From: Pseudomonadota bacterium
Lineage (GTDB): Bacteria; Pseudomonadota; Alphaproteobacteria; Rhodobacterales; Rhodobacteraceae
DNA length: 64,000 nt
NCBI GenBank assembly: GCA_038533575.1
Contig: JBCAYL010000001.1
Coordinates: forward strand, 834,226-898,225
Direction: 5' to 3'
This document shows, one piece after another, positions 8,821 to 17,152 of this stretch. A program made the translations under genes and the position numbers. Position 1 is the first letter of the stretch; each line of letters opens with the position of its first letter. The notes beneath the pieces were generated by a model. That model ran no database searches. It was not told the origin of the DNA and saw only the letters and a program-made list of their open reading frames with translations.

Positions 8821-10175
8821 GCGGGATCGAGCTCGCGCTCGCGGGCTTTGCGCTCATGCTGGCGGCGATCTTCGCGCGGGTGCCCATCGCGGTGGCCATG
8901 GCGCTCACGGGCTTCATCGGCGTCTGGATCGTGCGCGGCTCTCCTGCGGCGCCGCTCGCGCAGATGAAAACGCTCACCTACGACACATTCTCCTCCTACT
9001 CGCTCTCCATCGTGCCGCTCTTCCTCCTCATGGGGCAGTTCGCGACGAAATCGGGCATGTCGGGCGCGCTCTTCCGCGCCGCGCAGGACTGGCTCGGCCA
9101 CCGGAAGGGCGGCGTGGCGATGGCGGCCGTGGGCGCCTGCGCGGGTTTCGGGGCAGTCTGCGGGTCGTCGCTGGCCACAGCCTCCACCATGGGACAGGTG
9201 GCGCTGCCCGAGATGCGCAAGCGCGGCTATTCCGACAGCCTGAGCACGGGGGTCCTTGCCGCGGGTGGCACGCTGGGCATCCTCATCCCGCCCTCGATCA
9301 TCCTCGTGATTTACGCGATCCTCACCGAGCAGAACATCGTCAAGATGTTCATCGCGGCGCTTATCCCCGGCCTCATCGCCGCGCTGGGATACATCGTGAC
9401 GGTCGCAATCTACGTGCGCATCCGCCCCTCCGCGGCGGACCAGGCGGCGCGCGTGCCGTACCGCCAGCGGATGAAGAGCCTGGCGCAGACATGGCCCGTC
9501 TTCTTCATCTTCGGGCTCGTGATGTACGGCATCGCGGGCGACTGGGACTGGTCGAACCCGGGGCCCGACGCGCTTTTCACACCCACCGAGGGCGCGGCCG
9601 TGGGGGCCGTGCTCACGGGGCTCTACGGGCTTTCCACCGGCGATCTGAACTGGGAGGGCATCAAGGAGAGCATCCTCGGGACGGCGCAGGCCACGGCGAT
9701 GATCTTCTTCATCGTCTTCGGGGCCGCGCTCTTCAATTCCTTCCTCGCCATCACGCAGGCGCCGCAGGCGCTGGCGGAATGGGTGACGGGGCAGGGCTTC
9801 GCGCCCCTCATGGTGCTGACGGCGATGCTGCTCGCCTATCTCGTCTTCGGCTGCGTGATGGACTCGCTCTCCATGATCCTGCTCACCATCCCGATCTTCT
9901 TCCCGGTGATCGAGGTGCTCGATTTCGGGCTCTCGGCGGAGGAGACGGCGATCTGGTTCGGCATCCTCGCGCTCATCGTGGTGGAGGTGGGGCTGATCAC
10001 GCCGCCGGTGGGGATGAACCTCTTCATCATCAATTCCATGGCCCGCGACATCCCCATGGTGCGCACTTATGCAGGGGTGACACCCTTCGTGGCCGCCGAT
10101 CTCTTGCGCGTGGTGCTGCTGGTGGGCTTTCCGGCAATCACGCTCTGGCTCGTCGGGGTCATGTTCCCGGGCTGA
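8817..10175 (+). CDS. TRAP transporter large permease (DctM), system 1
   Basis: 452 aa, standard DctM length, with about 12 hydrophobic segments. It forms the sodium-coupled translocation path. Family blocks include the GFGAVCGSSLATASTMG segment and GTLGILIPPSIILVIYAIL, then LITPPVGMNLFIIN near the C-terminus. The start is the GTG at 8817 that overlaps the DctQ stop; the open frame extends further upstream, but that part is an out-of-frame shadow of dctQ. It ends the dctPQM operon. No strong terminator is visible before the convergent small gene downstream. Confidence 0.94.
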   Translation: MSGIELALAGFALMLAAIFARVPIAVAMALTGFIGVWIVRGSPAAPLAQMKTLTYDTFSSYSLSIVPLFLLMGQFATKSGMSGALFRAAQDWLGHRKGGVAMAAVGACAGFGAVCGSSLATASTMGQVALPEMRKRGYSDSLSTGVLAAGGTLGILIPPSIILVIYAILTEQNIVKMFIAALIPGLIAALGYIVTVAIYVRIRPSAADQAARVPYRQRMKSLAQTWPVFFIFGLVMYGIAGDWDWSNPGPDALFTPTEGAAVGAVLTGLYGLSTGDLNWEGIKESILGTAQATAMIFFIVFGAALFNSFLAITQAPQALAEWVTGQGFAPLMVLTAMLLAYLVFGCVMDSLSMILLTIPIFFPVIEVLDFGLSAEETAIWFGILALIVVEVGLITPPVGMNLFIINSMARDIPMVRTYAGVTPFVAADLLRVVLLVGFPAITLWLVGVMFPG

Positions 10176-10246
10176 CGGCACACGTATCCGTAGCCTTAGC
10201 CCGGCGTCCGTTCCGAGCCCACGGCAGGATCGATGGATTAAATTTT

Positions 10247-10498
10247 TTACAGTGATTGTGGGGGCTTATGCCCGTCGGCATAGGAGATGTGAGCAATATC
10301 GGGCATCCTTAGCTCGCGCATGATCAAGTCTCTAAACTGAGGAGCTCGTGTGTGTTTCCGCAGCCAACACGTTTCATAAAGAGCAACGGCGAGAACGATC
10401 ACAGGCCCAACACCGAAAGACGAAACCACTACCAGAAAGCCCAGGACTTCTGGGTGAAGTGCAAGCAGTCTTACGAGGTCCCAAATGTCGATTTGCAT
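10247..10498 (-). CDS. Orphan small membrane protein
   Basis: 83 aa with one or two hydrophobic segments (VLGFLVVVSSFGVGPVIVLAVALY, residues about 17-42) and a charged C-terminal tail. I recognise no family. The ATG at 10498 follows GGAGAGAAGG; a GTG at 10513 is an alternative. Base composition is clearly lower in GC than in neighbouring genes, and the gene lies about 190 bp from a tRNA-Leu gene. Both fit recent acquisition, but there is no integrase or repeat to prove it. Confidence 0.55.
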   Translation of the reverse strand: MQIDIWDLVRLLALHPEVLGFLVVVSSFGVGPVIVLAVALYETCWLRKHTRAPQFRDLIMRELRMPDIAHISYADGHKPPQSL

Positions 10499-10684
10499 GA
10501 ACCTTCTCTCCACCCGTACCTGAGCTGGCGACGGCTTGGGGTGATTTCAAGCGGCCAGCGTTGACCCACAAACCAAGCTCAGCCTTGCCCGCCTTGCCGC
10601 CATTCCCAACTCGATGACGGACAAAGACCACGTCCTCACGGACCGCTTGACCGTGGTATGCGGCGAGGCTACCCGAGGCAGTGT

Positions 10685-10770
10685 GCCCAAGTGGCGGAAT
10701 GGTAGACGCAGCGGATTCAAAATCCGCCGGCTTAACGGCCGTGCCGGTTCGAGTCCGGCCTTGGGTACCA
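10685..10770 (+). tRNA. tRNA-Leu (anticodon CAA)
   Basis: 86 nt including an encoded CCA. The acceptor stem pairs GCCCAAG with CTTGGGT (one G-T pair). The anticodon stem GCGGA/TCCGC holds the loop TTCAAAA, giving anticodon CAA. A short variable arm (GGCTTAACGGCC) and the T-arm GCCGG-TTCGAGT-CCGGC are clear. The long variable arm is expected for a class II leucine tRNA. Confidence 0.97.
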
Positions 10771-11655
10771 GCGGCACATCGCCTGTTTCCACGCCCCGTG
10801 CATCTCGCCTTGCCTCATTGAGGTCGCATCCTTGCCCCGATTCGGTCGTCATTGCCCAAATCGCGGCATCAAAGATGGCAAAATTGCCCAATTGCGCCCG
10901 CCGCGGAAACAATTCGACACAACCATGGCGAAAGTAGGGCGGCGCACGCGCGAAGTGACCCAAGGTCGTTTCCGCGCCGCCCGCCCGGTGTCTTTGGAAA
11001 CAATGGGCCCGCGTGCGGCCGGGCGGGGGTGGTGATCGCCCGGAAATCCGCGCTCAGGATGCCGCGAATGTGCCCGAAATGGGGCGAAAGACGGCAAAAA
11101 TGCGGCGAAAGTGGGGCGCTCACGCGGCGCATCGCGAACAATGGACAAAGGTTAACAAACAACCATCGGGCGCTGTGCTGCATTTTCGTCGGATTTAACC
11201 CGTCTTTGTGAACGATTTTAAACTTTGTCCGAGGTCGGCCAGCGGCTACCACTTCAGGGCCCAACTGGGGGGTGAAGACGAAGGCCATGGGGGCGGTCGC
11301 ACACGGTTCGTGACGTTGCTGTTTGTCGCGGGGGTTCGTGAGCATCGCTGGCGCGCAAGCGCCGTATGGCGGAGTGCCGTGATCTGATCACGGTCGAGCT
11401 CGCGTGGCATCGCACTCTCCCAACTCGGACTCTGTGAGTGATCGCTCCTGGGCTGATCTGCTTCTGGGTCCGGCGGGGCGTAGACGTGTGAGGATGTCCG
11501 CAGTGAGTATGTGGCAAGACTTCTTTTCCGGTGCCGGGGGGCGGATGCCCACCATGCGTCTGCGTCCCAAGGGGCCGTCCACGGACGGGTACAGAGTAGC
11601 TCGGCTCGAGCGGGTGGCGCGCTGCCCGCTGGCGGGGGCCTAAGGAGACGGCGTG
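10771..11655. other. Long spacer before the RTX-Hint gene
   Basis: About 885 bp with no convincing gene. The middle part (about 10,850-11,250) is less GC-rich and carries short A-tracts at about 10-bp spacing (11077, 11087, 11096, 11108), which can bend DNA, within a repeated GGGCGAAA / TGCGGCGAAA pattern. A cluster of TTAA-containing words follows (GGTTAAC near 11153, TTTAACC near 11195, TTTTAAAC near 11217). The last 250 bp are GC-rich again. A large regulatory region or untranslated leader is the simplest reading. Confidence 0.4.
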
Positions 11656-14052
11656 ATGAGCAAGACCCATTATCATATCAATTTCAATGGCTTCCACGCC
11701 GGAGACAAGATCGACGACGAGCTCCAGGATCAGGGCATCACGATCTCGGCGACCGACCTGCACGGCAATCCCAAGGACGCGATGATCTTTGACACGAGCC
11801 ACCCCACCGGGGAGGACGACGATCTCGCCACCGACACGCTGGGCAACGTGCTCATCATCTCCGAGGATGGTGACAGCAGCGACCCCGACGACGAGGCCGA
11901 TGGCGGCATCTTCACCATCGACTTCGAAAACGAGGCCAAGGTGAAATCGCTGACCTTCCTCGACATCGAGGAGAGCGCGTGGGTCAAGTTCTTCGACGCG
12001 CACGGCAATCTCATCAAGACCGTGGATATCCACGGCAAGGACGACAACGAGATCTTCACCAAACACTTCAACGTGGACGGTGTGCAATCGATGATGGTGA
12101 TCCTCAACGGGTCCGGCGCCATCGACAACCTCAAGTATGAAGCGGAGCCCGTGGCGCAGCTCGACGGCATCGTCGAAGGCACCGATGACGGCGAGCTCAT
12201 TGACGAAGATTACCTCGGCGACCCCGATGGCGACCGCATCGACAACAACGACGCCATCCTCCCCGGCGAGGACAAGCAGGACGATATCGTCTTCGCGGAG
12301 GGCGGCAACGACACGATCGAAAGCGGCAAGGGCGATGACGACATCTTCGCTGGCAGCGGCGACGACTCCGTCGTCGCGGGCAAGGGCGATGACATCATCC
12401 GCGGCGGGGCGGGCGATGACACCGTCTATGGCGGCACCGGCAACGACACCATCTTCGGCGATGACGGGGCCCCCCGCCACGAGATCTTCAAGTGGTCGAA
12501 CGAGGCGGATTTCGGCAACGACGTCGCCACCGACGGCTTCACGCAGGATACCGGCGCGGCCGAGATCACCTTCGATTTCACGACGAGCAACGATCACCAG
12601 GTCGACACCCAGTTCGAGACGACGCGGCAGAACACCGACGACCTCGATCCGAAGGTCGGCGACCGCTCCTCGCTCGAAAGCGTGCTCAACGGCGATCACA
12701 ACAGCGCCACCTACACGTGGTCATCCTCGCGCCCGCTCGAGGACGTGGAATTCCGCATCAATGACATCGATGGCGACGGGCGCGTCGTCGTCCGCGCCTA
12801 CGATCCGCACGGGAACCCGATCCAGGTCGTGCTGAGCGATGCGGGCTCGGGCCTCAAGCTCAAAGATGACGATCACGTGCCCGGCGCTGAAACCGCCAAG
12901 AGCAAGGACGACAATTACCGCCCCGACGATGCGGCGGAACATTCCGTGCTCGTCACCATCCCCGGGCCGGTCTCCCGCTGGGAGGTCGATCACGAGCAGG
13001 ACGGTGACAACAATACCGGCGTCAACTTCACGGACATCGTCTTCAACATCGCGCCCGATCCCGGCGCGCCCGGCAATGACAGCCTCGTGGGCGGTGACGG
13101 CGAAGACGTGATCTTCGGTCAGGACGGCAATGACACGATCATCGGCGGCGCGGGCGCGGACAAGCTCAGCGGCGGAGACGACCGTGATGTCTTCAAGGCC
13201 GGCGATGTCGATGAGAACGGCGATCCCGTCGACCCCGCCGAGAATGCCGGAAGCTTTATCGGCGACACGGTCGATGGTGGCACGGGCGGCGATGATTTCG
13301 ATACGCTCGATCTCACCGGCACAACGAGCGAGGGCGGCTCCCTCGAGATCATCCGCGATGGAAGGGATCCGGACGGAGACTCCGATTTCGGCCGCGTCCT
13401 CTACTTCGACGACGAGGGCAATCTCGAGGGCCAGCTGACCTTCAAGGAAATCGAGAACATCATCGTATGTTTCACGCCCGGCACGGCCATCGCCACGCCC
13501 CGCGGCGAGCGCGCGGTCGAGAGCCTGAAACCCGGCGACAAGGTCATCACCCGCGACAACGGCATCCAGGAAATCGCATGGACCGGCGCGCGCACGTTGA
13601 GCCCCGAGGAGCTCGCCCGCGCGCAGGAGATGCGGCCCGTCCTCGTGAAGGCCGGGGCCCTCGGCCACGGGCTGCCGGAGCGCGATATCATCGTGTCTCC
13701 CCAGCACCGGATGCTCATGGCGAGCGACAAGACCCAGCTCTACTTCGAAGAGCGGGAGGTTCTCGTGGCCGCCAAGCACCTCGTGGGCATGGACGGCGTC
13801 ACCCGCCTCGGGGACGTGGAGACGACCTATGTCCACTTCATGTGCGAGAGCCATGAGGTGGTGCTTTCCAACGGGGCCTGGACGGAGACGTTCCAGCCCG
13901 GCGACTACACCTTGGGCTCCATGGGGCGGGCCGCGCGCGACGAGATCTTCGCGCTCTTCCCCGAGCTCAAGACCCAAGCAGGCCTCATCGATTACGTGGC
14001 CGCGCGGAAGTCGCTCAAACGGCATGAGGCTGCGCTTCTTATCGCGAGTTAG
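11656..14052 (+). CDS. RTX calcium-binding protein with C-terminal Hint domain
   Basis: 798 aa, strongly acidic, with no N-terminal signal peptide. A beta-rich N-terminal region (1-190) is followed by about six RTX nonapeptides (216-271, such as GGNDTIESG and GGAGDDTVYGG), a spacer domain, and four or five more near 473-512. A Hint module of the Hint_2 type starts at Cys605 (CFTPGTAIATPRG) and includes SPQHRML. The region after Hint is about 60 aa. RTX repeats bind calcium and usually mark type I secretion; no type I exporter genes are nearby. The ATG at 11656 has an AAGGAG site 7 nt upstream; a GTG at 11653 is less likely. What the Hint domain cleaves is unknown. Confidence 0.88.
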   Translation: MSKTHYHINFNGFHAGDKIDDELQDQGITISATDLHGNPKDAMIFDTSHPTGEDDDLATDTLGNVLIISEDGDSSDPDDEADGGIFTIDFENEAKVKSLTFLDIEESAWVKFFDAHGNLIKTVDIHGKDDNEIFTKHFNVDGVQSMMVILNGSGAIDNLKYEAEPVAQLDGIVEGTDDGELIDEDYLGDPDGDRIDNNDAILPGEDKQDDIVFAEGGNDTIESGKGDDDIFAGSGDDSVVAGKGDDIIRGGAGDDTVYGGTGNDTIFGDDGAPRHEIFKWSNEADFGNDVATDGFTQDTGAAEITFDFTTSNDHQVDTQFETTRQNTDDLDPKVGDRSSLESVLNGDHNSATYTWSSSRPLEDVEFRINDIDGDGRVVVRAYDPHGNPIQVVLSDAGSGLKLKDDDHVPGAETAKSKDDNYRPDDAAEHSVLVTIPGPVSRWEVDHEQDGDNNTGVNFTDIVFNIAPDPGAPGNDSLVGGDGEDVIFGQDGNDTIIGGAGADKLSGGDDRDVFKAGDVDENGDPVDPAENAGSFIGDTVDGGTGGDDFDTLDLTGTTSEGGSLEIIRDGRDPDGDSDFGRVLYFDDEGNLEGQLTFKEIENIIVCFTPGTAIATPRGERAVESLKPGDKVITRDNGIQEIAWTGARTLSPEELARAQEMRPVLVKAGALGHGLPERDIIVSPQHRMLMASDKTQLYFEEREVLVAAKHLVGMDGVTRLGDVETTYVHFMCESHEVVLSNGAWTETFQPGDYTLGSMGRAARDEIFALFPELKTQAGLIDYVAARKSLKRHEAALLIAS

Positions 14053-14411
14053 GTCCTCCCGGATGCATATCCCGCGGGGCAGCTGCCAATTTGAGCCCGG
14101 GGATGTGACGCTCGCAGATGAGAAATGTAGCCCGCGCGGGGCCTTGGGGACTTCCGGCCCCGCGCGACTTGAAGCCCGGACCGCCGCTCCATGGGGGGAG
14201 TGCCGCGGCCGGGCTTCACCCGTTTCGGAGCCTGGGTGGGCGCGCTTGTGCAGGGCCTCGGCCCGCGCCCTCCTGCGGGCCGAGGCTGCGGTCGTCTTCA
14301 GCGGGATGCCGCACCGCCGGTGAAATCGGCATTTCAGCCCCCGAAAATGTCGCGTTGAGGACAGGCCCCCGCCTGCGTCCCGCTAGGCTGGGCGGCGAGG
14401 AGGAGGCAGCG
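14053..14411. other. Spacer with a long inverted repeat
   Basis: 359 bp without a supported gene. A perfect 10-bp inverted repeat (TGAAGCCCGG at 14170-14179 and its complement at 14209-14218) has a 29-nt loop. There is no T-run, so it is not a typical terminator. The end of the spacer contains the AGGAGG ribosome site of the next gene. Confidence 0.35.
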
Positions 14412-16811
14412 ATGAAATCCCATGCCCAGGCGGTCGTGATCGGCGGCGGAGTGATCGGGTGCTCGATCCTTTATCATCTGGCAAAGCTCGGCTGGCGGGA
14501 CGTGATGCTCCTCGAGCGCGATGAGCTGACCTCCGGCTCCACATGGCACGCCGCCGCCAATATCCACGGGCTCCACGACAACACCAATATCTCGCGGCTC
14601 CAGTCCTATACGATGCGCCTTTACAAGGAGCTCGAGGAAGAGACGGGGCAGGGCTGCGGGGTGTTCCAGCCCGGCAGCCTCTACCTCGCGCAGACCGAGG
14701 CCCGCGAGCACCAGCTCAGGCTTCAGGCCGCCAAGGCGCGGCTCTACGGGATGGCCTTTCACGAGGTGAGCCGGGCGGAGGCGGAGGCGCTGCATCCGCT
14801 CGTCGATTTCGAGGGCATCCGCTGCATCATGTTCGAGCCCGAGGGCGGCAACGTGGACCCGTCCGGCGTCACGCAGGCCTATGCGGCGGGCGCGCGCGCC
14901 ATGGGCGCGGAGGTCCACCGCTTCACGCCCGTGACGGCGACGGTGCCCACCGCGCGGGGCTGGCGCGTGGAGACGCCCCGGGGCGATATCGAAGCCGAGT
15001 GGGTGGTCAATGCCGCCGGTCTCTGGGGGCGCGAGGTGGCGAAGATGGCGGGCATCACGCTGCCGCTCCTGCCCACCGAGCATCAGTATTTCGTGACCGA
15101 GACGATCCCGGAGATCGCCGCCCTCGATCGCCGCCTGCCGTCGGTCGCCGACCGCGACGGGGAGTACTATCTCCGCCAGGAGGGGCAGGGGCTCCTCGTC
15201 GGGGCCTACGAGAAGGACGTGCGCCTCTGGGCCGAGGCGGGCACGCCCCAGGGCTTCGGGCACGAGCTCTTCGCCGATGATCTCGAGCGCATCGAGGAGA
15301 ACATGCTGCGCGCCATCGAACGTGTCCCCGCCGTTGGGGAGGCGGGCATCAAGCGGGTCATCAACGGGCCCATGATCTGGTCGCCTGACAGCGCGGCGCT
15401 TTACGGGCCGCACCCCGATCTCAGGAATTACTTCCTCTGCACCGGCATGATCCCCGGCTTCTCGCAATCGGGCGGCATCGGCCTGTCCGCCGCGCAGTGG
15501 ATGGTGGAGGGCGAAAGCCACCAGGACATGTTCGGTTGGGACGTGGCGCGCTTCGGCGACTGGGCCGGTGCCGATTTCACCAGGGCCCGCGTGAAGGACC
15601 AATACGCCAACCGCTTCGCCATCCACTTCCCGGGCGAGGAACGCGCGGCCGGCCGCCCACAGCGGATGCGCCCCGCCCATGCCCGCCAAAAGGCGCTCGG
15701 CGCGGTCTTCGGGCTCAATTACGGCTGGGAGCACCCGCTCTACTATGATGCCGACACGCCCGACAGCGCGGGCTTCGACCGCCAGCCGTGGTTCGCCGCC
15801 GTGGGCCGCGAATGCCGGATGCTGCGGGAGGCCGCCGGGATCATCGACATCTCGAACTTCGCCAAGTACAGAGTCGCCGGGCCCGGGGCGGAGGCATGGC
15901 TCAACGCCGTCTTCGCCAATTACGCGCCGCGGGCCGTGGGCCGCTCCTGCCTGACCCCGCTCATCGGCAAGCGCGGCGGGATCGCGGGGGATTTCACGAT
16001 CACGCGCACCGGCGCGGAGGATTTCCTCGTCATCGGTTCGGGGATGGCCGAGCGCTATCATCAGCGCTTCTGGAAGGAGGTCCCGCTGCCTGAGGATACC
16101 ACCTTCGAGAGCCTCACCGAGGCGCTCTGCGGCTTCAACGTCGCCGGGCCACGGGCGCGCGATCTCCTCCAGCGGCTGACAAATGAGAGCCTCGCGACCG
16201 AGGATTTCCCCTTCATGCGGTCAAAGCAGATCACGCTGGCGGGCGTGCGCCTCACCGCGCTCCGCGTCTCCTTCACCGGTGATCTGGGCTGGGAGTTGCA
16301 CTGCGCCGAGGCCGATCAGGACGCGCTCCTCGCCGCGCTTCTCGAGGCGGGCAGGGAAGTGGGGGCGGGCCCGGTGGGCTCCCGCGCGCTCATGTCGCTC
16401 AGGCTCGAGAAGGGCTACGGCTCCTGGTCGCGAGAGTATTCGCCCGAGTACTGGCCCCAGGAAGCGGGCCTCGCGCGGCTCATCAAGATGGACAAGGAGT
16501 TCCTCAACAAGGCCGGCTACGCGGCCATCGCCGGGGCCCGGCCGCGAGAAACGCTCCAGATCCTCGAGATCGATGCGCGCGAGGCCGATGCCTCCGGCGG
16601 GGAGCCGATTTTCGCCCCCGACGGGACGGGGCTCGGGCGCGTCACCTCCGGCGGCTACGGGCACGGCGTGGGCGCCTCCCTCGCACTGGCCTACCTGAGC
16701 GCGGTCCCCGAGGACCGGCAGGTGGATGTCATGATCCTCGGCCGGGCGCACCGGGCCCGCGTCCTCGAGCGCGCGCCCTTCGATCCGGAGGGCGCCCGCC
16801 TGCGGGCCTGA
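14412..16811 (+). CDS. FAD-dependent dehydrogenase with GcvT-like folate domain (dimethylglycine/sarcosine dehydrogenase family)
   Basis: 799 aa. The N-terminal half is a DAO-type FAD domain (VVIGGGVIGCS near residue 8; SGSTWHAAAN, where the histidine is the usual covalent FAD attachment site in this family). The C-terminal half matches the GcvT/aminomethyltransferase fold (FTGDLGWELH, EKGYGSW). Members demethylate N-methylated amino acids and pass the one-carbon unit to tetrahydrofolate. The ATG at 14412 has AGGAGG 5 nt upstream. It converges with a Rieske oxygenase gene that could act on the same class of compounds. The exact substrate is not readable. Confidence 0.9.
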   Translation: MKSHAQAVVIGGGVIGCSILYHLAKLGWRDVMLLERDELTSGSTWHAAANIHGLHDNTNISRLQSYTMRLYKELEEETGQGCGVFQPGSLYLAQTEAREHQLRLQAAKARLYGMAFHEVSRAEAEALHPLVDFEGIRCIMFEPEGGNVDPSGVTQAYAAGARAMGAEVHRFTPVTATVPTARGWRVETPRGDIEAEWVVNAAGLWGREVAKMAGITLPLLPTEHQYFVTETIPEIAALDRRLPSVADRDGEYYLRQEGQGLLVGAYEKDVRLWAEAGTPQGFGHELFADDLERIEENMLRAIERVPAVGEAGIKRVINGPMIWSPDSAALYGPHPDLRNYFLCTGMIPGFSQSGGIGLSAAQWMVEGESHQDMFGWDVARFGDWAGADFTRARVKDQYANRFAIHFPGEERAAGRPQRMRPAHARQKALGAVFGLNYGWEHPLYYDADTPDSAGFDRQPWFAAVGRECRMLREAAGIIDISNFAKYRVAGPGAEAWLNAVFANYAPRAVGRSCLTPLIGKRGGIAGDFTITRTGAEDFLVIGSGMAERYHQRFWKEVPLPEDTTFESLTEALCGFNVAGPRARDLLQRLTNESLATEDFPFMRSKQITLAGVRLTALRVSFTGDLGWELHCAEADQDALLAALLEAGREVGAGPVGSRALMSLRLEKGYGSWSREYSPEYWPQEAGLARLIKMDKEFLNKAGYAAIAGARPRETLQILEIDAREADASGGEPIFAPDGTGLGRVTSGGYGHGVGASLALAYLSAVPEDRQVDVMILGRAHRARVLERAPFDPEGARLRA

Positions 16812-16882
16812 CCCGGCCCACACTCGAGCGCCAATCCGGGCTTCATCATGACCCGTTTCTTTGTGCCCCGTACCTCGGGGAG

Positions 16883-16902
16883 CGCGAGGGGCTGGCCCCT
16901 CG
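16883..16902. terminator. Hairpin between convergent genes
   Basis: A 9-bp inverted repeat (GCGAGGGGC / GCCCCTCGC) separated by 2 nt lies between two convergent stops. No T-run follows, so terminator function is only suggested by position. Confidence 0.35.
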
Positions 16903-16912
16903 CTCCTGCGCG

Positions 16913-17152
16913 CTAAATCCGTCCCGCCGCCCGCAGCCGTGCCCGAAGCCCCGCCGCGCGCGGATCCCCGGCCTCGAGCGCGAAGATGTAGGCCTGCGTG
17001 AGAAAGAACATCTCCGCGTCCATCTCCGGTTCCCGGTCCGCCGCCTCGGTATAGAGCGCCACCATCCCGGGCCCGTCGCCCGCGTCATGGGCCGCGAGGA
17101 GCGCGGTGTGCAGCGCGCTCGGGTGGCTCTGGTCGAGCGCAGCAGACGTCAC
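16913..17152 (-). CDS. Small conserved-looking hypothetical protein downstream of Rieske oxygenase
   Basis: 79 aa, mostly helical by composition, with a TPR-like pair of helices (ALHTALLAAHDAGDGPGMVALYTEAA and FLTQAYIFALEAGDPRAAGL, shortened here by pieces). It starts at a GTG (17152) that overlaps the TGA of the Rieske gene as GTGA, which argues for translational coupling and for a related role. There is no catalytic motif, membrane segment or signal peptide. I do not recognise a named family. Confidence 0.65.
   Translation of the reverse strand: MTSAALDQSHPSALHTALLAAHDAGDGPGMVALYTEAADREPEMDAEMFFLTQAYIFALEAGDPRAAGLRARLRAAGRI

Noticed and set aside
7129-10181. Two long minus-strand frames (464 and 474 codons)
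   Set aside because: Antisense to dctP, dctQ and dctM; His/Arg/Asp-rich shadow composition.
11404-11643. 79-codon frame ending just before the RTX-Hint gene
   Set aside because: It starts at GTG, has no ribosome site, is arginine-rich and lacks the third-position GC bias of real genes here. The closeness of its stop to the ribosome site of the next gene may be chance. A small real gene is not excluded.
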